NCBI GenBank assembly: GCA_963605415.1
Contig: CAVCUL010000012.1
Coordinates: 1 to 59,705, forward strand
Source of the DNA: CAG-217 sp963605415
Lineage (GTDB): Bacteria; Bacillota; Clostridia; Oscillospirales; Acutalibacteraceae
Direction: 5' to 3'
DNA length: 59,705 nt
The position numbers were made by a program, and so were the translations under genes. Positions 42,634 through 50,053 of this stretch are shown in pieces (the first letter of the stretch is position 1; every line of letters starts with the position of its first letter). Under the pieces are notes generated by a model, which was not told the DNA's origin, made no database searches, and saw only the letters and a program-made list of their open reading frames with translations.

Positions 42634-42676
42634 TGTCTTTGGGTCTCGCTCCTTGGCACTGCTGCCGTATTTCATT

Positions 42677-42711
42677 AAAAAAAGCCTGTTTACCGTATGG
42701 CAAACAGGCTT
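42677..42711 (-). terminator. Terminator between the sortase substrate and the sortase gene
   Basis: AGCCTGTTT and AAACAGGCT arms (42683-42710) followed on the minus strand by T6. It would give more substrate than sortase mRNA, with read-through feeding the sortase. Confidence 0.85.
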
Positions 42712-42723
42712 TTTCAGTTCGTC

Positions 42724-43245
42724 TTATTCGGCGTCCTGTTTCTTCTTCATTGCAGCCAGAACCGCTGCACCTGCGCCGGCAAGTGCAAGGCCGGTAGCCA
42801 TGGAAGCGCCGGTTTTGGGAGAACTGCTCTTATTGTCCTTCTTGGCAGCCTTCTTGGTGGTGGTCTCGCTTGCAAACTCTACGATTGCGTTACCGATCAC
42901 TTCGCCGGCATAGTCATTGAGCAGTTGAATGGTGACGGAATCGCCGTCCTGAGAAACCACTTTATAGTCCTTACCCTCGGTCATGCCCGGGAATTTCCAA
43001 TTCTGGAACTCGCCGTCACCGGTGTAGGTAAAGGTGATCTTGTTGGGATCGGTGGGATCTACTTCGTAGCTCACATCGTCGCTAACCTTGCCGTTTACCT
43101 GGCCGATCTTGTCGTTATCTCTGGTGGTGCTCTCCGGGCTTACAACGGTGTTAGACGCAGCAAAGGCCATCATGGAAGTGGCGCCCAGCGCAGAGAATGC
43201 CAGCATAGCAGCCAGCAGGATGGAAAGAATCTTTTTCATTTTCAT
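42724..43245 (-). CDS. Sortase-anchored surface protein (SPKTG)
   Basis: A 173-residue exported protein. Signal peptide residues 1-30 (MKMKKILSILLAAMLAFSALG); a short Thr/Asp-rich, probably beta-sandwich body; a Lys/Thr-rich wall-spanning stretch (128-140); then SPKTG (142-146), a hydrophobic segment (GLALAGAGAAVLAAM) and a KKKQ tail. This is a full cell-wall sorting signal of the class B type. It precedes the sortase by an attenuating terminator, so this is very likely its main substrate. The body has no recognised function. Confidence 0.85.
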   Translation of the reverse strand: MKMKKILSILLAAMLAFSALGATSMMAFAASNTVVSPESTTRDNDKIGQVNGKVSDDVSYEVDPTDPNKITFTYTGDGEFQNWKFPGMTEGKDYKVVSQDGDSVTIQLLNDYAGEVIGNAIVEFASETTTKKAAKKDNKSSSPKTGASMATGLALAGAGAAVLAAMKKKQDAE

Positions 43246-43296
43246 TCACCTCATTTAGAATATAGTTATGCCATAGATATTCCAACTACAATTTGA

Positions 43297-43325
43297 ATTA
43301 TACCATCCAAACCGCCGTTTGTAAA
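43297..43325 (-). promoter_or_regulatory. Promoter of the sortase-substrate operon
   Basis: TTTACA (43320-43325), 17-base spacer, TATAAT (43297-43302) on the minus strand; 50 bases before the ATG. Confidence 0.75.
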
Positions 43326-43448
43326 GCCTTTTTTTGAAATTCTTTGATGAGAAAACAAATTTTCCGCCGGTCAACTCTACCCCTTGTGGTCAGCGGCAAA
43401 CGCCACCGACAAAGCACACCAAATACAGTCTGTTTATGAACAAAAAAA

Positions 43449-44015
43449 TTATTCGTCGGCGGGCGCAGCCTCCAGCGCGCGGGTAATGCTGCCCTCAAAC
43501 AAACGGCACAGCGCCTGCATATGGGTCACAATGTCATAGGTCATATTCTGATTAAGCCAATTGGTTACCTGACCAAACAACTCGCACTGGCAAAAATCCA
43601 CCAAGAGCGCCAGTTCCTCCTCCGGCAAAGCGCTCACCGGATCCGCCGAACGGCAGGCAATATAGCGGCCAACCACATAATTGCACACCCGCATGAGATT
43701 CTGCTCATAAAACGCCCGATTGGGAGATACCCAGATATTGCGCGCCACCCGTTTGTTCTTCACCAGTCGCTCCAGCATGGCCGTCAGCCCCTCCTCCAGT
43801 GAAAAGCTGTCCGGAATACAGGCGATGGTCTCGTCCGCCTGCTCGATAATCACCGTCTCCAACAGCTGGGGCAAATCCTGAAAATGATAATAAAAGGAGT
43901 TGCGGTTAATGCCGCAATCCTCCACAATATCCTTCACGGTAATCTTGGTAATGGGTCGCTGACTCAGCAGGCGCAAAAACGATTGCTGGATGGCAATCTT
44001 GGTAAAATTCGGCAT
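43449..44015 (-). CDS. TetR/AcrR family transcription regulator
   Basis: A 188-residue regulator. The N-terminal helix-turn-helix is clear: ITVKDIVEDCGINRNSFYYHFQDLPQLLE (quoted as VKDIVEDCGINRNSFYYHF). The rest is a helical ligand-binding domain without known ligand. Start MPNFTK at 44015 after GGAGGGG. It follows the CmpB-like membrane gene on the same strand by 76 bases; the two may be cotranscribed, with TetR regulating that gene. Confidence 0.88.
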   Translation of the reverse strand: MPNFTKIAIQQSFLRLLSQRPITKITVKDIVEDCGINRNSFYYHFQDLPQLLETVIIEQADETIACIPDSFSLEEGLTAMLERLVKNKRVARNIWVSPNRAFYEQNLMRVCNYVVGRYIACRSADPVSALPEEELALLVDFCQCELFGQVTNWLNQNMTYDIVTHMQALCRLFEGSITRALEAAPADE

Positions 44016-44091
44016 AAAAATCCCCCCTCCATGCACTCACTATACCATAATTTATGGCAAAAAGCAAAGTGCACAAGGGGGTTCTTTATTC

Positions 44092-44784
44092 TTATTTTAT
44101 AAATATCTCCAGCAGGTCCTGCAGACTCCACAGCTGCAACGACCAGTAGGCCGGCGCTTTCTTAAACACATTGATGCTCACCATCATAATCATCCAGTCT
44201 GCCAGGATCAACGCCCCCAGCACATAGTCCAGCTGCAGGGTAGTACGGTAGGGAATACGCTGAATTTTTGTCATCAGTCCCTCAAAGAAGTCACCCATAA
44301 TCACGGACACCCCCAGGCTGATGGCTGTGCAGGTAGGAATGCTGGTGTATTTGGTCACATGCAAAGGGATACCGCTGTAATCCCACAACGAGATACCGGA
44401 CACTTGTTCAAACAAGCTGCCCACCACAATCTCGCCAAAAAATACAAACAAAAACACCACGGTAAAATAATAGATGTGCGCCACCATTTTGTCTCGCGTG
44501 GTATCGCCCTCCAGCACACGCCGGCTAAAAACGCGCGGGTGGTTGGTGGTACCCAGTGCCAAATACATGGCCCACATGGCGATGGTGTAGCAAAACAGAA
44601 ACGGCAGCAGCTGGTTGCGAGAATCCAAAATCCCCTTGGACACCAAGCGAAACAGATTTTCCACCCAGTAGCCAATGTGCGCATACACCAGTCCCGCCAG
44701 CCACAAATGCGTCACATCGTAGTCATACAGCCGCACGGTGCCGTTATCTTCTTTGGTAAAAAATTTGTCCAGAACCTTGTTCAT
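44092..44784 (-). CDS. CmpB-like membrane protein (ABC-transporter type IV family)
   Basis: A 230-residue membrane protein with about six helices. The start has GLVYAHIGYWVENLFRLV and the middle FGEIVVGSLFEQVSGISLWDYSG; the 'E..G...E...G...WDYS' pattern is that of PF06541 (ABC_trans_CmpB), a family of unknown transport role in Clostridia. No ATPase accompanies it. An upstream promoter-like site (TTGTAA-16-TACAAT at 44808-44835) and a TTGTC/GACAA inverted repeat nearby may be the TetR target. Confidence 0.7.
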   Translation of the reverse strand: MNKVLDKFFTKEDNGTVRLYDYDVTHLWLAGLVYAHIGYWVENLFRLVSKGILDSRNQLLPFLFCYTIAMWAMYLALGTTNHPRVFSRRVLEGDTTRDKMVAHIYYFTVVFLFVFFGEIVVGSLFEQVSGISLWDYSGIPLHVTKYTSIPTCTAISLGVSVIMGDFFEGLMTKIQRIPYRTTLQLDYVLGALILADWMIMMVSINVFKKAPAYWSLQLWSLQDLLEIFIK

Positions 44785-45085
44785 ACCGCCACTTCCTTCT
44801 ATCTTTAATTGTAGTGCACCGCCGCCGATTTACAATGGCCGAACCCGATTCTTTGTCCAAAATCTTGTCAAAATACGACAAATGTACAAACACCAATAAC
44901 CGTTCTGTCCTCTCCTGAAGTCTATGACCTCCAGTGCAGTCAACCTTTCGCTCAGCCTACAACCGATGTCTGTATCAAAAGGATTTTCCGGTCCTTTACT
45001 TTTTGTTTACAATTCTTTGATAAATCCGCGGTACAATTATGCTACAATTCAAGCAAGATGCGCAACACAAGGGAGGGGGAGCACC
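44785..45085. promoter_or_regulatory. Divergent intergenic region between CmpB-like and alkA-like genes
   Basis: Three hundred bases without a gene. It contains a possible minus-strand promoter (TTGTAA 44830-44835, 16-base spacer, TACAAT 44808-44813) and an inverted repeat TTGTC-6-GACAA near 44870 that could bind a regulator. For the plus-strand gene two TACAAT boxes stand near 45038 and 45048, without a good -35. AT content is higher than in the coding parts. Confidence 0.5.
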
Positions 45086-45748
45086 ATGGAGTTTGCATAC
45101 GGCGAAAAGGAGTTGTCCTATTTGCGCGGGAAAGATAAGCGCCTGGCTCAGGTGATCGACCGGATCGGCCCGGTACACCGCACAGTGGATACCGACCTGT
45201 TCTCCGCAGTGGTGCACCATATTGTTGGCCAGCAAATCTCCACTAAGGCCCAGGCCACCATTTGGCAGCGGTTGGTGAACGCGCTGGGTACGGTCAGTGC
45301 CGGGACTGTACTTTCCGCCGGGGCGGAACAGCTGCAGGCGCTGGGAATTTCTTACAAGAAAGCGGCGTACATCACCGATTTTGCCCGGAAAGTACAGGAC
45401 GGCAGCTTCGATATAGAGGCGGTATGGGCCATGTCGGACCAGGAGGCCATCGCTGCCCTTTCTGCCTTGAAGGGCGTCGGCGTGTGGACAGCGGAAATGA
45501 CTCTGCTGTTTTGCATGCAACGGCCCAATGTGCTCAGCTACGACGATCTGGCGATTCATCGAGGCATGCGCATGGTGTACCATCACCGCAAAATCGACCG
45601 CAAATTGTTTGAGAAGTACCGCCGCAGACTCAGCCCCTATTGCAGCGTGGCCAGCCTGTACTTTTGGGCGGTGGCCGGCGGTGCACTGCCGGAGCTGAAA
45701 GATTGTGCCCCAAAAACGAAATTGAAAACCGGGAGGCGCAAAAAATGA
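45086..45748 (+). CDS. 3-methyladenine DNA glycosylase, AlkA-like
   Basis: A 220-residue HhH-GPD DNA glycosylase. VHHIVGQQISTKAQATIW and the hairpin LKGVGVWTAEMTLLF followed by the catalytic Asp in SYDDLAIHRGM mark the AlkA type, without the extra N-terminal domain of E. coli AlkA. It removes alkylated bases. Start at 45086 with GGGAGGGGG. It overlaps the ogt start by 4 bases, so the two repair enzymes for alkylation form one operon. Confidence 0.9.
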   Translation: MEFAYGEKELSYLRGKDKRLAQVIDRIGPVHRTVDTDLFSAVVHHIVGQQISTKAQATIWQRLVNALGTVSAGTVLSAGAEQLQALGISYKKAAYITDFARKVQDGSFDIEAVWAMSDQEAIAALSALKGVGVWTAEMTLLFCMQRPNVLSYDDLAIHRGMRMVYHHRKIDRKLFEKYRRRLSPYCSVASLYFWAVAGGALPELKDCAPKTKLKTGRRKK

Positions 45749-46287
45749 GTACCGCAGCCTATACCTGTTCTTATCCGTCACCCCTGGGCAAGATCACCCT
45801 GGCCAGCGACGGTACAGCGCTCACCGGCTTGTGGCTTGACGGCCAAAAATATTTTGCCGCCACTCTGCCGCCGAAGCATGTGGAAAAGGCATTGCCGGTG
45901 TTTGACCAAACGGTCCGCTGGCTGGATATTTATTTTCGCGGCCAGGAGCCGAACTTTACCCCGCCCTTGGTTCTCAGCGGCACGCCCTTTCGCCGGGCAG
46001 TGGCTGAAATTCTGCTGACCATTCCCTACGGGCGCACCATAACCTACGGTGAAATCGCAAACCGCATTGCCAAGCAGCAAGGCCTTGCCGCCATGTCTGC
46101 CCAGGCAATAGGCGGCGCTGTAGGCCACAACCCTATTTCCATCATCGTTCCCTGTCATCGGGTGGTGGGCAGCGACGGCAGTCTTACCGGCTATGCCGGC
46201 GGGATTGACAAAAAGCTGCAACTGCTGCGTCTGGAGGGCATGGATCTGACCGGCCTGTATGTGCCAAAAGCGGCCACTGCGCTGTGA
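45745..46287 (+). CDS. ogt: Methylated-DNA-cysteine methyltransferase
   Basis: A 180-residue O6-alkylguanine transferase with the acceptor site PCHRVVG, preceded by NPISIIV, and the wHTH region PYGRTITYGEIANRIAK. Suicide repair of O6-methylguanine in one step. N-terminal domain SPLGKITLASDGTALTGLW is usual. Coupled to the alkA-like gene by an ATGA overlap. Together they provide alkylation damage repair without an Ada regulator. Confidence 0.94.
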   Translation: MSTAAYTCSYPSPLGKITLASDGTALTGLWLDGQKYFAATLPPKHVEKALPVFDQTVRWLDIYFRGQEPNFTPPLVLSGTPFRRAVAEILLTIPYGRTITYGEIANRIAKQQGLAAMSAQAIGGAVGHNPISIIVPCHRVVGSDGSLTGYAGGIDKKLQLLRLEGMDLTGLYVPKAATAL

Positions 46288-46313
46288 ACAGTCCCGTAAA
46301 TATAGGCAAAAAA

Positions 46314-46358
46314 TAACCTCCTATGGTAGAATTGAAACAGCTACCATAGGAGGTTTTA
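46314..46358. terminator. Bidirectional terminator between ogt and the ABC transporter
   Basis: AACCTCCTATGGTA and TACCATAGGAGGTT arms (14 bp) with T-rich ends on both strands. It serves both convergent operons. Confidence 0.88.
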
Positions 46359-46390
46359 ATGATTCCGTCTTTTGTTTTGCCTTTGCGGAC

Positions 46391-47200
46391 TTACTCTCCA
46401 GCCTCGGTAGAGAGCAGCACCCGGTCGTTGTCAAACTCCTCACCGGAAGTGACTTTAAACTTATCCAGCAGATCCTTGGTGGTCAGCTTTTGCTTCTCTT
46501 CGCCGCTGACATCATAGATGATCTTGCCCTCGTTCATCATAATCAACCGGTTGCCGATGGCAATAGCGTCCTTCATGTTATGGGTAATCATAACGGTGGT
46601 CAAGTGATCCCGAGCCACGATCTTTTCCGTCAGATCCAGCACCTTTTTGGCGGTTTTGGGATCCAGCGCCGCCGTGTGCTCATCCAGCAACAGCACCTTG
46701 GGCTTCTTTAAAGTGGCCATCAGCAGCGTTACCGCCTGGCGCTGACCGCCGCTAAGCAGGCCTACCTTAGAGGTCAAGCGAGTATCCAGCCCCAGATCCA
46801 GCTCTTTGAGCATTTCAGCATACTGGGCCTTTTCCTTTTTGCTGACGCCGGAACGCAAGGTCTTTACCTTCCCCCGACGGGCGGCAATGGCCAAATTCTC
46901 GGCAATCTGCATATCCGCAGCAGTGCCGGTCATCGGATCCTGAAACACACGGCCGATAAACTTGGCCCGCTTATATTCCGGCAGTTTGGTCACATCCTGA
47001 CCGTCAATCACTATGGAGCCACAGTCCACCGGATACACCCCGGCGATCATATTCAGCATGGTGGATTTACCGGCGCCGTTGCCGCCGATCACCGTGACAA
47101 AATCGCCCTCATTCAAAGTCAGATCAATGCCGCAAAGGGCCTTTTTCTCATTGATGGTGCCGGGGTTAAATGTCTTTTGTACACCTGTGATTTTAAGCAT
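46391..47200 (-). CDS. ABC transporter ATP-binding protein (TrpXYZ-type)
   Basis: A 269-residue ATPase. Walker A GGNGAGKSTM, signature LLSGGQRQAV, Walker B VLLLDEHTAALDP, and the H-loop in VMITHNM are complete. Highest likeness is to the ATPases of the tryptophan/tyrosine (TrpXYZ) transporters, with the FNPGTINEKKALCGIDL start. Start MLKITGV at 47200 overlaps the permease stop by 8 bases. Third gene of the transporter set; the trp operon lies 5 kb away. Confidence 0.88.
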   Translation of the reverse strand: MLKITGVQKTFNPGTINEKKALCGIDLTLNEGDFVTVIGGNGAGKSTMLNMIAGVYPVDCGSIVIDGQDVTKLPEYKRAKFIGRVFQDPMTGTAADMQIAENLAIAARRGKVKTLRSGVSKKEKAQYAEMLKELDLGLDTRLTSKVGLLSGGQRQAVTLLMATLKKPKVLLLDEHTAALDPKTAKKVLDLTEKIVARDHLTTVMITHNMKDAIAIGNRLIMMNEGKIIYDVSGEEKQKLTTKDLLDKFKVTSGEEFDNDRVLLSTEAGE

Positions 47201-48104
47201 TGCCCTTGCCCCCCTTATTCGTCTTAACATGCTTGGCGCTCAACTGACCCTTCCAATAGGGCACGCCCAGGAACAGGGCCACCACCAAAGCGGAGAACAA
47301 CTTCAAATCATTGGCGTTCAAGCCCATTTGCAGCACCAGCTGGATAACGATATAGTAGATCACACCGCCCAGCACCGCTGCCAGTAGGCGCAAAGCAAAA
47401 TTCTTAAACAGCTTGCCAAAAATCACCTCTCCGATGATTACCGCAGCCAGGCCGATAACGATCGCGCCGCGACCCATATTGATGTCTGCGAAACCCTGGT
47501 ACTGCGCCAACAGACCACCGGCCAGTGCCACAATGCCGTTGGAGAGCACCAGACCCAGTACTTTATTGAACCCGGTGTTGATACCGTTGGCACGGGCCAT
47601 CGCCTCATTGCACCCGGTAGCACGCACACCGGCGCCCACCTCCGTACCGAAAAACCAATACAGAAGCCCAATGATTACCAGCGCAAAAGCGCCGCCGATC
47701 AAAATAGACTTGGGGATATACCGCAAAGACACCAAAATGTCATATTCATCAATATTCAGCGCCACATTGGCTCGCCCGCTCATAATCCGCAAATTCATAG
47801 AATACAGCGCCAACTGGGTCAAAATACCGGCCAAAATTGCCGGAATACCAAACTTGGTATGTAAAATACCGGTGACCAGCCCGGCAATACATCCGGCCAG
47901 AAACGCCAGCAGCAAGGCCAGCCAAATATTCATCCCTGCAATGGTGCACACCACCAGCACCGCACCGCCGGTGCCGAAGCTGCCGTCCACCGTCAGGTCT
48001 GCCAGGTCCAGGACCTTAAAGGTCAAATACACGCCCACAGCCATAATGCCCCAGATGATACCTTGGGCACAGGCGCCGGGCAAAGAAGCTAAAAATCCGC
48101 TCAT
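47193..48104 (-). CDS. ABC transporter permease (TrpXYZ-type)
   Basis: A 303-residue permease with eight or nine helices. GVYLTFKVLDLADLTVDGSFGTGGAVLV near the start and TEVGAGVRATGCNEAMARANGIN (the cytoplasmic EAA-like loop) are hallmarks of the branched-chain-like permeases used with TrpX-type binding proteins. It has its own promoter at 48154-48182, next to the repeat cluster that separates it from the binding-protein gene. Confidence 0.88.
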   Translation of the reverse strand: MSGFLASLPGACAQGIIWGIMAVGVYLTFKVLDLADLTVDGSFGTGGAVLVVCTIAGMNIWLALLLAFLAGCIAGLVTGILHTKFGIPAILAGILTQLALYSMNLRIMSGRANVALNIDEYDILVSLRYIPKSILIGGAFALVIIGLLYWFFGTEVGAGVRATGCNEAMARANGINTGFNKVLGLVLSNGIVALAGGLLAQYQGFADINMGRGAIVIGLAAVIIGEVIFGKLFKNFALRLLAAVLGGVIYYIVIQLVLQMGLNANDLKLFSALVVALFLGVPYWKGQLSAKHVKTNKGGKGNA

Positions 48105-48153
48105 TGCACAGTCTCCTTCAATTTAAAGCGCAAAATTCGCAAAGCGTAATCTT

Positions 48154-48182
48154 ATCTTACCAAATCCGCCGTAAAAAATCAA
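48154..48182 (-). promoter_or_regulatory. Promoter of the permease-ATPase genes
   Basis: TTGATT (48177-48182), 17-base spacer and TAAGAT (48154-48159) on the minus strand, between the repeat cluster and the permease start. Confidence 0.7.
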
Positions 48183-48194
48183 GTGGATGGCCGA

Positions 48195-48510
48195 TCTAAA
48201 TGGCGCCAATCCCTCCACCATTTGCCACAAAATCGTAGGGCGGGGGCTTGCTCCCGCCGTTTGGTATCAACCTACCGCTTTGTTTTTATCCACCGTAGGG
48301 GTGGCAACCTGCCGCCCGCTTAATCCCTCAGTCAGCTACGCTGACAGCTCCCTTTACAAGGGAGCCTAAGGTATTGCAACCGATTTGCCTCCCTTGCAAA
48401 GGGTGACTCCCCGCAGTGCGGGGAGATGTCACGCAGCGACAGAGGGGACGGGCACCGGTTAGGTGGTGGCAACGCCGCAGGCGTTGACGGAGGGATTGAC
48501 CGGCTGCGAT
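48195..48510. repeat. Intergenic palindromic repeat cluster, copy 3, inside the ABC operon
   Basis: About 315 bases of repeat modules between the binding-protein gene and the permease gene: GGCGCCAATCCCTCCACC block, two GTAGGG...GGGGGC blocks, CCTCAGTCAGCTACGCTGACAGCTCCC, the CTCCCTTGCAAAGGGTGACTCCCC/TGCGGGGAG hairpins, GTCACGCAGCGAC, GACAGAGGGGACGGG and GGTGGCAACGCCGCAGGCGTTGACGGAGGGATT. No gene is supported here. It is shared with the clusters at 1, 25668 and 59375. Confidence 0.82.
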
Positions 48511-48534
48511 TGCGCCCTTATCTCCCCAACACCA

Positions 48535-48566
48535 CAAAAAACCGGGCAGCATTTCTGCTGCCCGGC
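48535..48566 (-). terminator. Terminator of the binding-protein gene
   Basis: CCGGGCAGCA and TGCTGCCCGG arms (48542-48565) followed on the minus strand by T6. It lies between the binding-protein gene and the downstream permease. Confidence 0.88.
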
Positions 48567-48579
48567 ATCGTGGCAATGT

Positions 48580-49563
48580 TTAGCTTTCAATGGCCTTGTA
48601 ACCGTCTACCACTTTCAGGCCCAGCGCCTTGCAGCGGGCGGCATCATACTCCTTGGTGAGCTTGTCTTCCGGTACAAACTCAATGTCCATGGTGGACGGG
48701 TCTGTCCCGTTAACCAGAATGTCATAAGCCATTTCGCCGGCTTTATAGCCAATGTCGTAATAGCTAATGGACAGGGTGGCCACGCCGCAGCCGGAGCAAA
48801 TGCCCTCCTCACCGGCAATGATGGGTACGCCGGCGGGCTGTGCAATGTTGTCAATGGTCTTGGCGCTGGAGGCCATCGTGTTGTCCGTAGGAATGTACAG
48901 CACATCGCTGTTCTGGCAAGCCAGCTTGGTCACAGACGCGATCTCGTTAGAGTCCGCAGCGGTGTATTCCTTCACTTCCAGGCCCATTTCTTTCAGCTTT
49001 GCGCCTACAACGGTGGCCTGGTACTTGGAGTTCTTCTCCGCAGAGCAGTACAGAATGCCCACTTTCTTGGCGTCCGGCACCCACTCTTTGACCATAGCGG
49101 CCTGCTTATCCAGCGGAGCCAGGTCAGCGGTACCAGTTACATTGATCCCGGTCTTGGTAGCGGTCTCGTCCTTCAGACCCAGCGCCACGCCGTAGCTGGT
49201 AACGGAAGTACCCACGATGGGAATGGTATTGGTGGCCGTACGGGCAGCTACCAGTGCGTCCGTCGCGTTGGCCATAATCAGATCCACATTTTGTGACACA
49301 TATTGATTAACAATGGTGGAGCACAGGGTGGAGTCGCCGGAGGCGTTCTGCTCTTTGAAAGTCACCTTGTCGCCCAGCTTATCCGTCAGCGCCTGCTTAA
49401 AGCCCTCGGTGGCCTTGTCCAGCGCCGGGTGCTGCATCGCCTGACAGATACCTACAGTGTAGGTGTCCTTGGCACTGCTGCCGCCGGAACAACCGGCAAA
49501 TACAGAGGCCACCAGCAGCCCGGACAGAGCCACGGCGGCAATCTTCTTCACAACCTTATTCAT
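48580..49563 (-). CDS. ABC transporter substrate-binding lipoprotein (TrpX-type)
   Basis: A 327-residue lipoprotein with a signal peptide and lipobox FAGC (Cys25). The fold is the type I periplasmic-binding one; the opening YTVGICQAMQHPALDKATEGFKQALTD, ANATDALVAARTATNTIPIVGTSVTSYG and IPTDNTMASSAKTIDN mark the TrpX/PF04392 group. These capture aromatic amino acids in several Gram-positives. It has its own promoter (49603-49631) and a strong terminator, so it is made in excess of permease and ATPase. The substrate is inferred. Confidence 0.87.
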   Translation of the reverse strand: MNKVVKKIAAVALSGLLVASVFAGCSGGSSAKDTYTVGICQAMQHPALDKATEGFKQALTDKLGDKVTFKEQNASGDSTLCSTIVNQYVSQNVDLIMANATDALVAARTATNTIPIVGTSVTSYGVALGLKDETATKTGINVTGTADLAPLDKQAAMVKEWVPDAKKVGILYCSAEKNSKYQATVVGAKLKEMGLEVKEYTAADSNEIASVTKLACQNSDVLYIPTDNTMASSAKTIDNIAQPAGVPIIAGEEGICSGCGVATLSISYYDIGYKAGEMAYDILVNGTDPSTMDIEFVPEDKLTKEYDAARCKALGLKVVDGYKAIES

Positions 49564-49602
49564 TGTAATTACCCCTTTTCTCGGTAAATTTATGGTGATT
49601 TT

Positions 49603-49631
49603 AGTTTAGCACATAAAAGCGTTAAAGTCAA
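49603..49631 (-). promoter_or_regulatory. Promoter of the binding-protein gene
   Basis: TTGACT (49626-49631), 17-base spacer, TAAACT (49603-49608) on the minus strand. Confidence 0.75.
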
Positions 49632-49642
49632 CACCTTTTTTC

Positions 49643-49671
49643 TTGCATAAATCCCCGCCCGGGTGTATAGT
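49643..49671 (+). promoter_or_regulatory. Promoter of the cupin gene
   Basis: TTGCAT (49643-49648), 17-base spacer, TATAGT (49666-49671), divergent from the binding-protein promoter 12 bases away. Confidence 0.75.
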
Positions 49672-49702
49672 GAAGTTATCATAACGAAAAGGGGATATTT
49701 CT

Positions 49703-50032
49703 ATGCAACTGAACCCATACCGGGACCTGCCCTGGGAGCAGCTGATGCCCACGGCCCGGCGCAAGCTGCTGTGCAGCGACAAAGACTATATGTTCGTCCT
49801 AATGGAGTGCAAGGCCGGCACCGCCCAGCCGCCCCACAGCCACCCCCACACCCAGGTGGATTACCTGCTGGAGGGCGAAATTGATATGCAGGTGGGCGAA
49901 GAAGTGCGCCGTATGCACGCCGGAGACATTGTCCAGGTGCCCGGCAATGTGCCCCACGCCTTTTGCAAGGTCTACCAAGATACCCGCTGGCTGGAATTCT
50001 TCACCCCCGCCCGGGAGGACATTTTGCCCTGA
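49703..50032 (+). CDS. Cupin domain protein
   Basis: A 109-residue single cupin. The metal site is shown by PPHSHPHTQVDYLLEGEIDM (motif 1, three His and Glu) and GNVPHAFCK (motif 2). Such small cupins bind a metal and may be enzymes or sensors; the function cannot be read from sequence. It lies alone after its own promoter with AAAGGGG before the ATG. Confidence 0.88.
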   Translation: MQLNPYRDLPWEQLMPTARRKLLCSDKDYMFVLMECKAGTAQPPHSHPHTQVDYLLEGEIDMQVGEEVRRMHAGDIVQVPGNVPHAFCKVYQDTRWLEFFTPAREDILP

Positions 50033-50053
50033 AAATAAAGAAAAATGATTCCC

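Noticed and set aside
42675..42677. Upstream ATG of the sortase gene as its start
   Set aside because: It abuts the T-run of the terminator with no ribosome site; the later ATG at 42633 fits family length better, though its own site is also weak.
48195..48510. CRISPR-like array in the repeat clusters
   Set aside because: Repeats are of several kinds, directly abutting or irregularly spaced, with no constant repeat-spacer unit and no cas genes.
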